Below are positions 40,229 through 52,612 of a stretch of DNA of 64,000 nucleotides, one piece after another; position 1 is the stretch's first letter; every line of letters starts with the position of its first letter. The notes below the pieces were generated by a model that did not search any database, had not been told where the DNA came from, and saw only the letters and a list, made by a program, of their open reading frames with translations. A program made the translations under genes and the position numbers. Source of the stretch: Ipomoea triloba (Eukaryota > Streptophyta > Magnoliopsida > Solanales > Convolvulaceae); contig NC_044922.1 of assembly GCF_003576645.1 (NCBI RefSeq), positions 11,715,195 to 11,779,194 on the forward strand, read 5' to 3'.

Positions 40229-42870
40229 TTATTTAAAAAGAGCTGTCCTTCTAGCATTCTTTGACGCAAATTCATCGATCAACTCTTCATAATCTACTTT
40301 ATCCAAAAGAGCATTTTCAATAGAAATCATAGCTAATCCATTAAGTCGTTCTTGTGACATCGTAGAGCGTAGGTAGGACTTCAACAATTTCAACTTGGAA
40401 AAACTTCTTTTTGCAGATGCAACAGTAACAGGAATAGTTAATAAAATTCTGTATGCAATAATCGCATTAGGATAACAATCAAACAACTTCAAATCTTTCA
40501 AAATTTCAATGGGTCCTTTTTTTTCATGTCCATATAACTCTCTTCTTAATTTTAACTCCACATACAACTCATCTCCATTAATATCTGAATGTCCATTATG
40601 CGTAAGAGCATTTTCAAGACGACTACAAGAAGACTTCAAGCTCATATCATCTAAAGAACTTAACCTATCAGAATTAAACAAGAAACCAAATATTTGATCA
40701 TACTTTTGAAATTGTTCAAACCTGCTCTTAAGAGAAACAATGGCTTGATCAACAATGAAAAGAAAATAGTTAACTTTTAATGATTCTTCTGCAGTTAATG
40801 AAACTTCTAATGATTCAACTGAATTTTCATCAAAGTGTTTTTTTCTACGAATTTCACGTCTCTTATGAAAAACGGGGTTTATATCCATTTTAATAGCAAT
40901 TTCCTTGGCAGAATCCAAAGCATCATTAAAACCACTATCTCTATACTTCTCAAAAAAGGAAATCAACTCCTCAATTTTTTGGATAGCAACATCAATAAGC
41001 ATGTCTTTGGATTGCAAGTACTTGCTAACAAAATTAACTTGATACAATATTTGAAACCATATAACTATAGCAACCAAAAATTCAAAATCACCAAGCTCAT
41101 TTGTTGCTAAAGATTTAGCTTCACTTCTTACTAAGGGCTCATTTGTTGCTAAAGATTTAGCTTCACTTCTTACTAAGGAATCACCATCAACATCTGCCAC
41201 TTGAAGTAAAGCCACTAAGGAATCACCATCAACATCTGCCACTTGAAGTAAAGCCTCTCGTATTTCTACCATTTGAACTGCCACTTGAAGTAAAGCCTCT
41301 CGTATTTCTACCATTTGAAATCTTATTGCTTGAACACTCTCAACAATTTCTACCATTTGAAATCTTATTGCTTGAACACTCTCAACATGACTCTCCCAAC
41401 GAGTGGAAGACAATGACTTAAGAGTTAAACCATGTCTATTATCTTTCAAAATATCCCATCTCTTGGTAGATTTTGCAAAAATTGTATATATGCGTTGTAT
41501 AACTCCAAAAAAATCTTTGGCTTTATTACAAGAATTTGCCATATCACATAGAACTAAATTAAGACTATGGCAACCACATGGAGTATAAAAAGCTCTAGGA
41601 TTTTCATCTAAAACTCTTTTTTGCACACCTTGATGTTTACCTTTCATATTTGACCCATTATCATAACTTTGCCCACGTATATCAGAAATATTAAGATCAA
41701 GAAGGCACAATTCATTTTGCAAAGTACTAAAAAGACCTAGACCAGTTGAATCATTCACATTCAAAAATCCTAAAAAAGACTCCTCAATGTTAACTTGATG
41801 TGTAGAGACATCCACATATCTTATTAGTAATGACATTTGTTCAGTGTGGCTAACATCAGGAATACAATCAAGTATTACAGAAAAATATTTTGCTTGCTTT
41901 ATTTTTTTTAATATTTCAGATTTTATAGAGGAAGCAAGCAAAGATATTAACTCATTTTGAATGCTATGACCAAGATAATGAAAGTAAATTTCTTCATTTT
42001 TAATACGCCTAACATGTTATTGAATAATAGGGTCAAATTCACTCACCATCTCAACTAAGCCTAAAAAGTTTCTATTGCCATTTTGATACAATTTTTCATT
42101 AGTTCCACGAAAGCCTAAATTACGCTTCCCAAGAAACTTGACAAAAGAAATAATCCTTAACAAAACTTTTTCCCAATGATCTTTCTCTTTCTCAATTAAT
42201 TCTTGAGTGACTTTGTCAATGGTTTGATTTTTATTAAACCTTAGACGCAAATCATACCAAGTCGTCATATTTTTAATATGCTCCATACATGTCTTATGTT
42301 CTCCAAGTCTTTCACCAATATGAGCCCAATCTTTGAAACCCTCATTTGTTAATTGACCTTTACCAATACCCTTTTTAAAGATTTTGCAACAAAAACAAAA
42401 AACTCTATCAAGATGTTTTGAATACACTAGCCATTCTCTATCACATCTTTCTCCATTTGATAAGACCCTAGTATACAAATTTGCAGTAAACCGCCTAGAA
42501 AACTTATCTTTAGGACCTTTTACAATAGAATTGTCTCTCTTAGGACCCTTGATTGCTAATAAATCAATCATTTTCGAATCAAGTCTATCCCAATTTCTTG
42601 GATAAAAAATATCAAGCAAATGAAAAGTTTCACATGAATTATTCAAATTGTCATTCTCTACTTCATTAATATTGTTATCAACATTGTTATCAACATCAAC
42701 ATTAACATCAACATCAACATCCACATCAACATTTGGATTTTCAGAACAAACTTGTGGTCTAATTACAAACTTATCTAATGCTCCTCTTTGTAATCGTTGT
42801 ACCTCTTCATTTTTTTTTTGTTTCTTACGTTTTTCATAGCTAGATTTATATTTTCTAATGCCAGGAGTCA
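40229..42870 (-). pseudogene. hAT transposase (TTF zinc finger/DUF4371 type), one in-frame stop
   Basis: The likely start is the Met at 42868-42870 (MTPGIRKYKSSYEKRKKQ), a usual beginning for this family; the frame stays open to 43009. A TTF-type zinc finger region includes REWLVYSKHLDRVFCFCCKIF. A TAA at 42017-42019 breaks the frame after EFDPIIQ; it then continues in the same frame as [64 protein letters not shown] and the C-terminal dimerisation block ([20 protein letters not shown]). The segment 41095-41388 contains four in-frame 42-bp duplications (56 extra residues) that look like assembly errors. The protein would cut and paste the hAT element; only one stop separates it from a full ORF. 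Confidence 0.85.
41095..41388. repeat. Four staggered 42-bp duplications inside the transposase
   Basis: Pairs start at 41095/41137, 41172/41214, 41236/41278 and 41304/41346. The protein repeats [12 protein letters not shown], then [12 protein letters not shown], then [14 protein letters not shown], then [13 protein letters not shown]. Confidence 0.95.
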
Positions 42871-43521
42871 TAATATTAATATATAAATAAATTTGAAACC
42901 AAATAAGTGACCGGTAGTGCACAGGCAGACAACAAATCACACAGGATATTGAGCAATTGAGAAAAATAGCAATGCACAGGCAGACAACAAAAACATAACA
43001 GTATAACACGTAATATTAGAGGTTTAAAGTAAAAAGGATTAAAACAACCTGACCGAAATTCGAAAATCGCCAATGCCAATTGGAAATTGAAACCTGAAAT
43101 TCTGGAAAGCCGGTGACCGGATATTATCGGCTTCCTCCGTCAGCTTCCTCGCAGTCGCAAGACGCCAGTCGCTCCCGGAGCCGTTCTCGCTGTCGCTTCA
43201 CGCGTGGTTACGGAGTACTGGAGTAGAAGTCGGCCTTCCGCAGTTCCGCGCCACTTTCGCGACTCCTCCTCGTCGCTTCATGCCAATAGAATTTTGCCGT
43301 CGCTTCAGTCTTCACACGTCACGAATTTTGAAGAGTCGTCTCCTCGCGTCCCTCAAAGAAACAGAGAGAAACGGACAATTTGATTATTTGCGTATAAATT
43401 TACTGAGTATAAATTTTTTTTTTAATACATATAATAATGGGCCTAAGGCTGGACTAGGGGCCCCCAAAATTTGGAGGCCCTGTGCTATTGGACAGCTTGC
43501 ACAGCCTAAAATCCGGTCCTG

Positions 43522-44012
43522 AATTTAAAGAATTAAGTGAAAGTGGCATTACTATCTTCACATTGTCAATAAAAAAGATAGTAAAAATTAAATGAGCAAA
43601 CCTCATGATGATCATCCACAACATGTGGTGTATTTTCATTTACTATATATCATGGACTTAAAGTCAATTTGGAGGAGAGATGACATTGATGTTTTGGTTT
43701 CCTTGTGTTATTTGGGGAAAAAAAAGATTATTTACGTTAATCGATCTTCAATAGGTAGTCGTAAAAAGAAAAAAAAAAAAAGATTGTTCAAATCAAAATC
43801 ATTTTTTTTTTCTTTGACTAATTAATTTGAGGGAAAATGTTAGAAAAATTATATCACCACATCAATGTCAAATGCCATGAAGTTGACAGGAGTTCACTGA
43901 AATACAATTGGGTACCAATATTAAATTAATATACAATATATACTACTTCTAAATGAAAGCCTATTATTTAAAAAAAAAAAATTAAAAAGGCTAACACACT
44001 AAGCATACTCAG
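43522..44012. other. AT-rich stretch without genes
   Basis: Nothing coding seen. It contains poly(A) and poly(T) runs near 43770-43815 and 43970. Confidence 0.6.
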
Positions 44013-45420
44013 TTGATTACAATCCGTTAATCTTTAACAAGAAAATAAATTTTAGTAATGATGACAAGTTGTCATGTTATAAAAGTATTGGAGTATAGGT
44101 TATTATACATTGCTAACTACAATTATTTTATTTTTAAAAAAAAATTATTATTGATTTTTTATTAGATTGAAAATAAAATTGTTCTTTGATCTTTTTTCTA
44201 TCCATAGAAAGCAAACTCTTAAAATAGCAAATGTTAAAATTAAGGCTAAAGTGTCATTCCGCACCATGAACAATATTGGATTATTCACGCCGCACCTTGA
44301 ACTTTCATAACCTCCATTTCGATACACAAACAATTAATTTTTTTTTCATCTGGCATTTTTCACAGGTTACCAGGTTACTATGATGACATGGCACAGGTAA
44401 TATATACTATGAAAAATGCCATCACCACATCAATTGATTACAATCCGTTAATCTTTAACAAGAAAATAAATTTTAGTAATGATGACAAGTTGTCATGTTA
44501 TAAAAGTATTGGAGTATAGGTTATTATACATTGCTAACTACAATTATTTTATTTTTTTAAAAAAATTATTATTGATTTTTTATTAGATTGAAAATAAAAT
44601 TGTTCTTTGATCTTTTTTCTATCCATAGAAAGCAAACTCTTAAAATAGCAAATGTTTTTTCTATCCATAGAAAGCAAACTCTTAAAATAGCAAATGTTAT
44701 TTCTATCCATAGAAAGCAAACTCTTAAAATAGCAAATGTTAAAATTAAGGCTAAAGTGTCATTCCGCACCATGAACAATGTTAAAATTAAGGCTAAAGTG
44801 TCATTCCGCACCATGAACTATATTGGATTATTCACGCCGCACCTTGAACTTTCATAACATCTATTTCGATACACAAACCATTAATTTTTTTTCATCTAGC
44901 ATTTTTCACAGGTTACCAGCCATTAATTTTTTTTCATCTAGCATTTTTCACAGGTTACCAGATTACTATGATGACATGGCACAGGTAATATATACTATGA
45001 AAAATGCCATCACCACATCAATTGATTACAATCCGTTAATCTTTAACAAGAAAATAAATTTTAGTAATGATGACAAGTTGTCATGTTATAAAAGTATTGG
45101 AGTATAGGTTATTATACATTGCTAACTACAATTATTTTATTTTTTTTTTAAAAATTATTATTGATTTTTTATTAGATTGAAAATAAAATTGTTCTTTGAT
45201 CTTTTTTCTATCCATAGAAAGCAAACTCTTAAAATAGCAAATGTTAAAATTAAGGCTAAAGTGTCATTCCGCACCATGAACTATATTGGATTATTCACGC
45301 CGCACCTTGAACTTTCATAACATCTATTTCGATACACAAACCATTAATTTTTTTTCATCTAGCATTTTTCACAGGTTACCAGGTTACTATGATGACATGG
45401 CACAGGTAATTAGCTTATGT
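44013..45420. repeat. 420-bp tandem repeat, about 3 copies
   Basis: TTGATTACAATCCGTTAATC begins at 44013, 44433 and 45022. The middle copy is 169 bp longer, accounted for by four 42-bp duplications (44619/44661/44703, 44738/44780, 44878/44920) plus one base in a poly(T). A further inverted piece occurs at about 46040-46175. Small ORFs here are repeat-derived. Confidence 0.85.
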
Positions 45421-46034
45421 GGATCTTCTTTTTAAGTCAACCCAAAAATTTTAAGTAAACCCCAAAAATCAACGACTCATGCTGCCCCTCCTCTGTGCCT
45501 TCACCCGGACCAGTGCTCACTAGACCAAATTACCACAGCCCTTCCACAATCCACTGCTTCTCCCCTCCCTTGCGGCAGCGTGCGCCGAGCCCACCGACGA
45601 CCTGCCTAGGGGTGACCGCGGTTCGTTCCGGTTCAGAATCGCCGGTTCACGGTTCCAAGGTTACACAAACCATAATCGGAACCTTATATAAAGGTTCCGA
45701 TTCCGATTCAATCGGAATTTCTTTTTTCTTTTTTTCTTTTAGTATATATAATTATATATAATATGTTTTGTTATTATAAAAACATATTTTATATATTTTT
45801 AATTATTATTTTGGCTACTGCCTACTGGCAGTAGTTAAATATAATTTTTTTAATATATATATTTAGCTACTGCCAGTAGCTAAATGCCTAAATATAAGAA
45901 TTTTTTTATTATTATTTTACGGTTCCGGTACCGGTTGTTGGGCTAGAAAAGGTTTAGAAGAAAACCAAAAAATTCAAAAAAAAAAAAAAGAAGAAAACAA
46001 AAAAAAAAAGTCCAAGTCATCATAGATTACCTAT
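45421..46034. other. Repeat-like stretch with GGTTCCG motifs
   Basis: No gene seen. CCGCGGTTCGTTCCGGTTC near 45619 and ACGGTTCCGGTACCGGTTG near 45920 bracket AT-rich DNA and could be ends of a small element. Confidence 0.35.
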
Positions 46035-46439
46035 AACTTGTAGGCAACCAGTAAAAATTGTTAGATGAAAAAAAATTAATGGTTTGTGTATCGAAATGGA
46101 CGTTATGAAAGTTTAAGGTGCGGCATGAATAATCCAATATAGTTCATGGTGCGGGATGACACTTTAGCCTAAAATTAAATACAAATTTTATTTTCCTTTT
46201 AATTTTACCTTTAACATGACGTTTGGTTTTTAAAATACATTGAAAATGAAATCTCATCTATAAAATATATCATGTTAAAATTAAATACAAATTTTATTTT
46301 CTTTTTCCTATTATTTGATTCAATTTTTACAATAAAGAATAGAGTTTCATCAAATGGACTATTCCCTTTGTAGAAATAGCCATTAATATAATTTCCGAAT
46401 ATAATTTTTCTAATATAATTTTCCTAATATTAATAATAA

Positions 46440-46706
46440 TATAATAATAATCCAAAATGCTTAATATAAGTTCCTAATTAATATAATAATAATCCAAAAT
46501 GCTTAATATAAGTTCCTAATTAAATTTTTCATAATCCAAAATGCTTAATATAAGTTCCTAATTAAATTTTTCTATTAAATATGTTTATAATATAAGTTCC
46601 TAATTAAATTTTTCTATTAAATATGTTTATAACGGTAATTACAAATATAGTATTACGAAAAAATATGTTTATAACGGTAATTACAAATATAGTATTACGA
46701 AATATT
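46440..46706. repeat. Chain of 42-bp duplications
   Basis: TCCAAAATGC starts at 46451, 46493 and 46535; TAAGTTCC at 46551 and 46593; TATGTTTATAACGG at 46622 and 46664. All steps are exactly 42 bp. Confidence 0.9.
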
Positions 46707-47555
46707 AGCAGGATTGATACTAGCTAATCAATTTTCTAATATAATTTCTTTTGTCATATTTTAATTTTTTAGTACTATATATCATATTTTAATTAATTGA
46801 TACTTTTCCTAATATATCTTAAGGCTTCATCAATTTTTTATAATGTTGATCCATATGTTAATCTGTTTATTTAGGTAATATATATAGGTAATTACCATAC
46901 CATCTAAATAACCCATGGTAATTACCAATTGTATTTAACATCTAAATTTATTATGGTATAATTAAACATTGAGAATTCCTTCCTATGATGATTTTTTTTT
47001 TCACTTCAAATAATATCAATTGCCCATTCACTTCCTTTTATTACTTTTGAAAAATTATAGAAATAAATGAATTAATATTTTCCGTTATTTAAATTTTATA
47101 TTTTTATATAATCAATTAAGGACTTTTCAAAAAAATATAATCAATTAAGGAAATTGATAATACACCTATTATGTCCATCATAATTAAAGGATATTTAAAA
47201 AATTATGATAATTGTTCCAATTCACAGATTATTACGCTAATTTACAAATTATTGTGTCCATACAATTATGCAAATTATTCAAATTCACAGATTATTACAC
47301 ATAAAGTTATGCTAATAGTTACTTTTGAATAAAATCTTTAACTATAGTAATTAAGAAATTAATTCACACATTATACTTTTATTAAACTATTTTTATACTT
47401 GCCAAAATATAGCTTGCCATACTATAGATTTATGTAATCAATTAAGGAACTGAAATTAGTGGTACACATATTACGACATAATTAAAGGAGATTAAAGGTA
47501 CACATATTACATCAATAATTAAACCAAATTAAACTTACACGTATTATCTATGCTA
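46707..47555. other. AT-rich stretch without genes
   Basis: Very AT-rich, with degenerate repeats of CACAGATTATTAC and AATCAATTAAGGA. Nothing coding seen. Confidence 0.6.
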
Positions 47556-48544
47556 TCTATACTATATATAAAAGTAAAATTCCCCTATTTCATTTTTCCC
47601 GCCCAAGCTTTTGTAGTCAATTAATTAAATATTTTATTGGTCAAATAATTAATAAAGCTTATTTGGTAAGAAAATGTAAAATGGAAATTAACTAATATCA
47701 ATTAATTGGTAATATCGTTGTTATATTCACGTATCAACACTATTAATAAAAGTAAAATCATTTATCGGAAAAGGAAAATGATATTACTAATTGACTAAAA
47801 ATTATTTTTAAATTTAATAAAAAATAATTATACTTTCCTTTTGAAAACTTTAAGTTATTTAAACTTTAAAAAAATTAATTTGACATGGGTTGTTAGATTT
47901 TTATAATAATCAAAATTAATTCATTCAAATATAGAGGAGGAAGATAAAACTAAATGCAATATGGTGAAAATGAATATACTTAAAGTATAAAAGTATAATT
48001 ACACATATATAAGTGTAATTGACTAATAATAATTAGCTAATAATTATTATGGTAATTAAGCTAAACATTGATCGTTGAATTTATTTTTATAATAACCATA
48101 ATTAAATTATTTTCTCATTTTTCCCATATTTATTTTAGTAATAATATAATTACATAAGTCATATTACTTATAGATCTTCTTAAGATAATTGTAGACAAAC
48201 AAATCATATATTATTCAATTAATTGAGTAATACTTTTGCACTAATCTTATAATCAAATAAATGTACACGTTCAATATTAGAATTTTTTATAATTTCATCT
48301 TTATTTTTATTATCTCAATATATAATTAAAAAAAAAATTATCCATGCATCGCACGGGTAATTGGACAATTATTTGTTATAATTCAAGCAAGAAAAACATC
48401 ATAAAGCATAATCGATCCAACCAATTTCATCAATTGCGCTATATAATATTCAATGTTATAATTTATATAATTGTATATCGATACAAATATTCTTAAAATA
48501 TTATAACAAATCCATTCCGTGCAACGCACGGGCGAAAATACTAG
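47556..48544 (+). mobile_element. Non-autonomous Helitron, 989 bp
   Basis: The 5' end TCTATACTATATATAAAAGT and the 3' end GGGCGAAAATACTAG fit plant Helitrons (TC...CTRR). A hairpin CCGTGC-AAC-GCACGG lies 12 bp before the CTAG. The flanks are A (47555) and T (48545), the AT insertion site. A second 3'-end-like motif (CATGCATCGCACGGGT, near 48343) suggests nesting of related copies. No Rep/helicase is encoded. Confidence 0.8.
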
Positions 48545-48778
48545 TAATTATAAATTATATAATACTTTAATAATTAATACTAAAATGTTAAATATTAACC
48601 TAAAAATACCTAGAGTTTGTACAATTTAGGGTTATTTCGCTCAAAACGATGTTGTTTGAGTGAAATAACTCATTAAAAAAAAAAGAACAATAGTTAATCG
48701 GCCTAGTTGGTGCCTAGGAGATCTAGTCGCCTAGCGCCTAGGCGGGGATTAATCGGGGCATTTATGTCTTTTAAACAT

Positions 48779-48882
48779 AGGAATAAAAAACAATTCCTAT
48801 TGATATCGCCTCCACTAGGCTCGAACCCATGACCTCCCATTTAAAAGAATCACTTCATGCTGCTTGACCACAAAATCTTTGG
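48779..48882 (-). mobile_element. tRNA-derived SINE-like element
   Basis: On the minus strand GTGGTCAAGCAGCATGAAG resembles an RNA polymerase III A box and GGTTCGAGCC (48818-48827) is a perfect B-box core, 35-45 bp downstream. An AT tail follows. Spacing fits plant tRNA-derived SINEs. Ends are approximate. Confidence 0.5.
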
Positions 48883-48949
48883 CATATATATATATATAAT
48901 TGTTTAAAAAGATGTAAAAAACATAAAATATTCAAAAATAAAAAATAAT

Positions 48950-49875
48950 ACATCTAATACTTCACTTAAAAACTAACATGCAATGGCCATGCTTAGATGT
49001 AAAATCATTCACCAAACTTTTCCAAAATCTCATTTTCAATTGCAATTAAATCTAATACATTAACCCTCTCTTACAATGTAAGATACTTGTTATAAGTAAA
49101 TTTTCAACATTTTCAACATTGAAAAACTTTTTTTGTAAAGGCAAGAGTAATTGTAAAAGTCAATTATTCTTTTATTTTTAAGCTTCTCGAATCCCACCCA
49201 GATAGATATTTTATAGAAAATATAATTATAAAATCCTATATTTAAAAAAAAAAGTTATATAAAATTATAGATATGAAAATGGTATTGATGTTGTTGAATA
49301 AATAGTTAAAAATAAATAAAACTTATCAAATTATGTATTACCGTTATTCATTGTTGTTTTACAAGTTTATTGTTTGAGACTTAAAGAGTTGAAGATATGT
49401 CAAAATCAAAATTGCAAACTTGTTTGAAAACCAAAAATGTCTAAAAATTGTTGACTCCTTCCCATCTTCAAACTTGTCTAATAACTTGCCCTTTCATATG
49501 CTAAGGTTATGAATTTATTCTAGTTTATCTCTATGTCATCCTTCCCTAATCATACTTAAATTGCACTGTCTAATTCTAATCACACTCAAATTGTCCTGCC
49601 TAATTCTAATCGTACTCAACTTACCAACAATCATCCTTTTATATTCTATGCTTCAAATTGTCCTGCCTAATTCTAATCATACTCAAATTACCAACTTCCA
49701 TCATTGTTTATATTCTATGCTTTTCAAGTGATTGGGCCCCAATTTTTAGGTAAAATTTTTACATAAAAAATTCTAATATATAATATACATATATTCATTT
49801 TTTTTTTATAGTTGAGCCCCCAAATTTTGGGGGCCTTGTGCAGTGGCCCTAAGAAGACATGCCCAGGACCGACTC
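48950..49875 (-). pseudogene. hAT transposase relic (C-terminal) and element end
   Basis: On the minus strand, broken frames near 49000-49170 give TLAFTKKVFQ and NVLDLIAIENEILEKFG. These resemble the hAT dimerisation block (VASAERSFSK ... LNGLAMLSIE). At 49812-49875 CCCAAATTTTGGGGGCC and CCCAGGACCG resemble the right end of the hAT at 40063-43521. It is a degraded relative. Confidence 0.5.
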
Positions 49876-50652
49876 TACCTCCTACTATTTTTATTATTCA
49901 GTATTATAAAGTTTTCTTATAATTTAATGCCACCACATACCCAAAATTCTCTATTTCTTTTGTATTTAAATTACTAGTTACCATTGTGCGCATTGCGCGA
50001 ATGGTTCAATACTTAATGTGTATTTTTAAATTAGTATTTTAGACTTTATCAAAGTATCATTTGGTGTCTTGGCGTATATCAATGGAAGATTATCAATTTT
50101 TTCATAAAAGTAAATATTTCTAGAATGCATAACTATAACCTGTGGCAGAAATGTTGGATTAACTTGTGCAATGAGGGATATCTACGTCCTATACCTCCCG
50201 ACCAGTATAGAGCAATAAACTCTGGCCAGAGTAGTGAGCAATCGCATTGGCTGTTATATCGTATTTTTTTTAGTACACTCTAACATATTCATAGTATATG
50301 TTTAACAATTATGTCAATTTTGATTGAGATGGGGTTTGAACCTAAGACATTCCTTAAGAAAATCATTGAGTAAGTTAAAAATAATAAATAATTACCAGAA
50401 TATTCCGTTACTAAAGTTGACACTGCCGGAATGCTAGGGTATTTAGGAAAAGTAAATGACATAATAGAGGGTAAAGTAAGAAAAAAAATACTAAAGTCAA
50501 AATAATATGAACCATTCATTCCCATTAGGGGCCTAACTTTATTGGCTCTTATTAGATTTGTAGATGTAGATATAGATTGTAGATATTAGATTTATAGATG
50601 TATCTTCAACAAGTAGTGAGTTCTAGAATACTCAACAAGATTGATTGATTGA
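49876..50652. other. Stretch without recognised genes
   Basis: AT-rich; the small ORF at 50289-50525 has no recognisable domain. Confidence 0.5.
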
Positions 50653-50661
50653 TAACAATTA

Positions 50662-50949
50662 AGAGAACATTGTAATTTATGCATCTCCATAATATGTCAA
50701 TTATCAATATCACTCATGAATTATTAGTGGTGTAAATGTTGCCCCTCAATTTTCAAAATGGTACATATATTGCCCCTCCCGTATCGTACAGTAGGGGCAA
50801 TATATGTAACGTTTTGAAAATTGAGGGGCAACATTTACACTTGGGAGGGCAATATATGTATCGCTTTGAAAATTGAAGACACCACTAATAATTCAAGGAT
50901 GACATTGATAATTGGTATATTATTGAAGGACATAAATTACAATTTTCAC
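50662..50949. mobile_element. Small MULE-like MITE with 9-bp target duplication
   Basis: The element starts AGAGAACATTGTAATTTATG and ends CATAAATTACAATTTTCAC. TAACAATTA flanks it at 50653-50661 and 50950-50958. Inner parts repeat TTGCCCCTC and ATACATATATTGCC in inverted order, so most of the 288 bp folds back. Confidence 0.75.
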
Positions 50950-51261
50950 TAACAATTATTTATTTCACTTAAAAATAATTAAATTATACTTTTCACAATT
51001 TAGTCTTCCAATAAATAATCTACATATATATGGGTTGTATCAGGTGCAAACTCAAAAATGCACCATACAAACTACAAAAATGTACCTTATGATACATAAA
51101 GGTAGCTTGCTCTGACTTGGTCTAAACCTACCTCCCTTCAATGGCTTGTTTGTGAGTCCCTTCCCCACCGGCCGGGGCAGAAAGAAAACTCAAAAATTCA
51201 AAAAGTAAATTTCAAAGAAAAACTTAAATGTACATAATATGATATTTAAAAGTGCACTTCA

Positions 51262-52408
51262 GCCTCAGGAAATTGAATGACGCAGGAAAACCGGACAGAA
51301 TGGGATGGGGGCTAACCTCAGATGGCAAGATAACCACTAAATCAGCCTATGAGTTGATCACGCAGGGAAATAACAGCGAGGAAGAGGAAGGTTGGAAGAA
51401 CATATGGAAGCTACGAGTCCCCAACAGAATCCGATCGTTCCTATGGCTCGTCAAGCATGGGAGAATCATGTGCAACGTGGAGCGGAAAAAGAGAGGTTTC
51501 ACGCCGGATGAGCAATGTGCTATATGTGGTGCGGAAACAGAAGACGTAGAACACACAGTCAGGAAGTGCCCGGCAGCTGCGGAAGTCTGGAGCAACATCA
51601 GAATCGACGAAAATACAGGTATGTCGAATCTTATGGATTTTGATAGATGGCTAACCTTTAACTTAACAGGTACGATGGGCAGTCAAAAGAAGAAACAGAA
51701 GAGTGCAAGATTCGCTATTACAATCTGGTGGATATGGAAATGGAGGAACAACTTCGTTTTCAATGGGAACGACAAGGAGTTGAGAGACAAAATAACCTGG
51801 CTTCACACACAGTTTAAGGAGATCGAAGGAGTGCTAGCAAAGACAAATGGACCAGCGGAAAGACAGCAGAGAAATGCGAACCGGTGCAAACCTTGGAAGC
51901 CACCAGAGAGGGGCTGGATCAAAATCAACACAGATGCATGCGTGGACAACACTCGTCACGCTATGTGCGGAGGAGTCTTCCGTAATTCGGACGCGAGCTT
52001 TGTGAGAGCTTTTACAAGCAATATTGGTATATGCACGCCATTAGAAGCAGAACTTTGGGGGTGCTCACAGGGCTGCAGAAGGCATGGGAGTTGGGGTACA
52101 GAAGAGTGGAAGCTGAATCAGATTGCGCCAAAGCCGTCAACCTCATAAACGGAAGCGACGTGAATGAAGGCCTGACAAGGAATATTGTAGATATCTGCAG
52201 AGGTTTGAAGGCGAGACAATGGGAGATTAAACTGAGCTATATACCAAGGGAACAAAACAAAGTAGCGGATGGCTTGACAAAGAGAAGCCGTGATCAAACC
52301 GAGGTCTTCAAGTGGATTAATGAGCCGCCTAGAGACATTGAGAAACTGCTTCGTGACAATGAACTAGGGCTTCTGGGGAACTCCAATATTGTGAGGATCA
52401 GCTATTGA
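51262..52408 (+). pseudogene. LINE ORF2 3' end: zf-RVT and RNase H, one frameshift
   Basis: The frame open from 51252 encodes WKLRVPNRIRSFLWLVKHG and CAICGAETEDVEHTVRKC (RVT zinc finger), then the RNase H start (INTDACVDN, AELWG). At about 52055 a run of five G shifts the frame. RNase H continues in the next frame with AWELGYRRVEAESDCAKAV and IPREQNKVADGL to the stop at 52406-52408. One missing G explains the break. This family differs from the 14-20 kb LINE but has the same architecture. Confidence 0.85.
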
Positions 52409-52446
52409 TCCTGGATATCATCCTCCTACTTCCACAAAAAAAAAAA
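51262..52446 (+). mobile_element. 5'-truncated L1-type LINE
   Basis: The insertion ends in poly(A) (52436-52446) and is flanked by AAAGTGCACTTCA at 51249-51261 and 52444-52456, a target-primed insertion signature. Only the 3' end of ORF2 is present. Confidence 0.85.
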
Positions 52447-52612
52447 GTGCACTTCAAAACTTTAAAGAGTTCACATAAGAAAAGTGTAACTCACAAATTC
52501 TAAAAGTGCACTAATTATTAGAGTGTGGATGAAATTGTGCAAACCTTTTCCACCTTAATCAAAGATAAGCAACCATCTTAAAACTCATAAACAAGACACA
52601 TCAAATCAAAAA

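Larger units (their letters stand above)
40063..43521 (-). mobile_element. hAT transposon, about 3.46 kb
   Basis: The left end CAGGGCCG (40063) is inverted at the right (CCGGTCCTG ending 43521). Between them is a single transposase gene on the minus strand. The flanks ATTAAAGA and TTTAAAGA are similar but offset by 2 bp, so the 8-bp target duplication is only tentative. Both sub-ends carry GGGGCCC-type sequence; a related degraded end lies near 49810-49875. Confidence 0.75.

Noticed and set aside
42876..43079. Extension of the hAT ORF upstream to 43009 or 43079
   Set aside because: The family start MTPGIRKY at 42870 fits; upstream residues are hydrophobic chance sequence.
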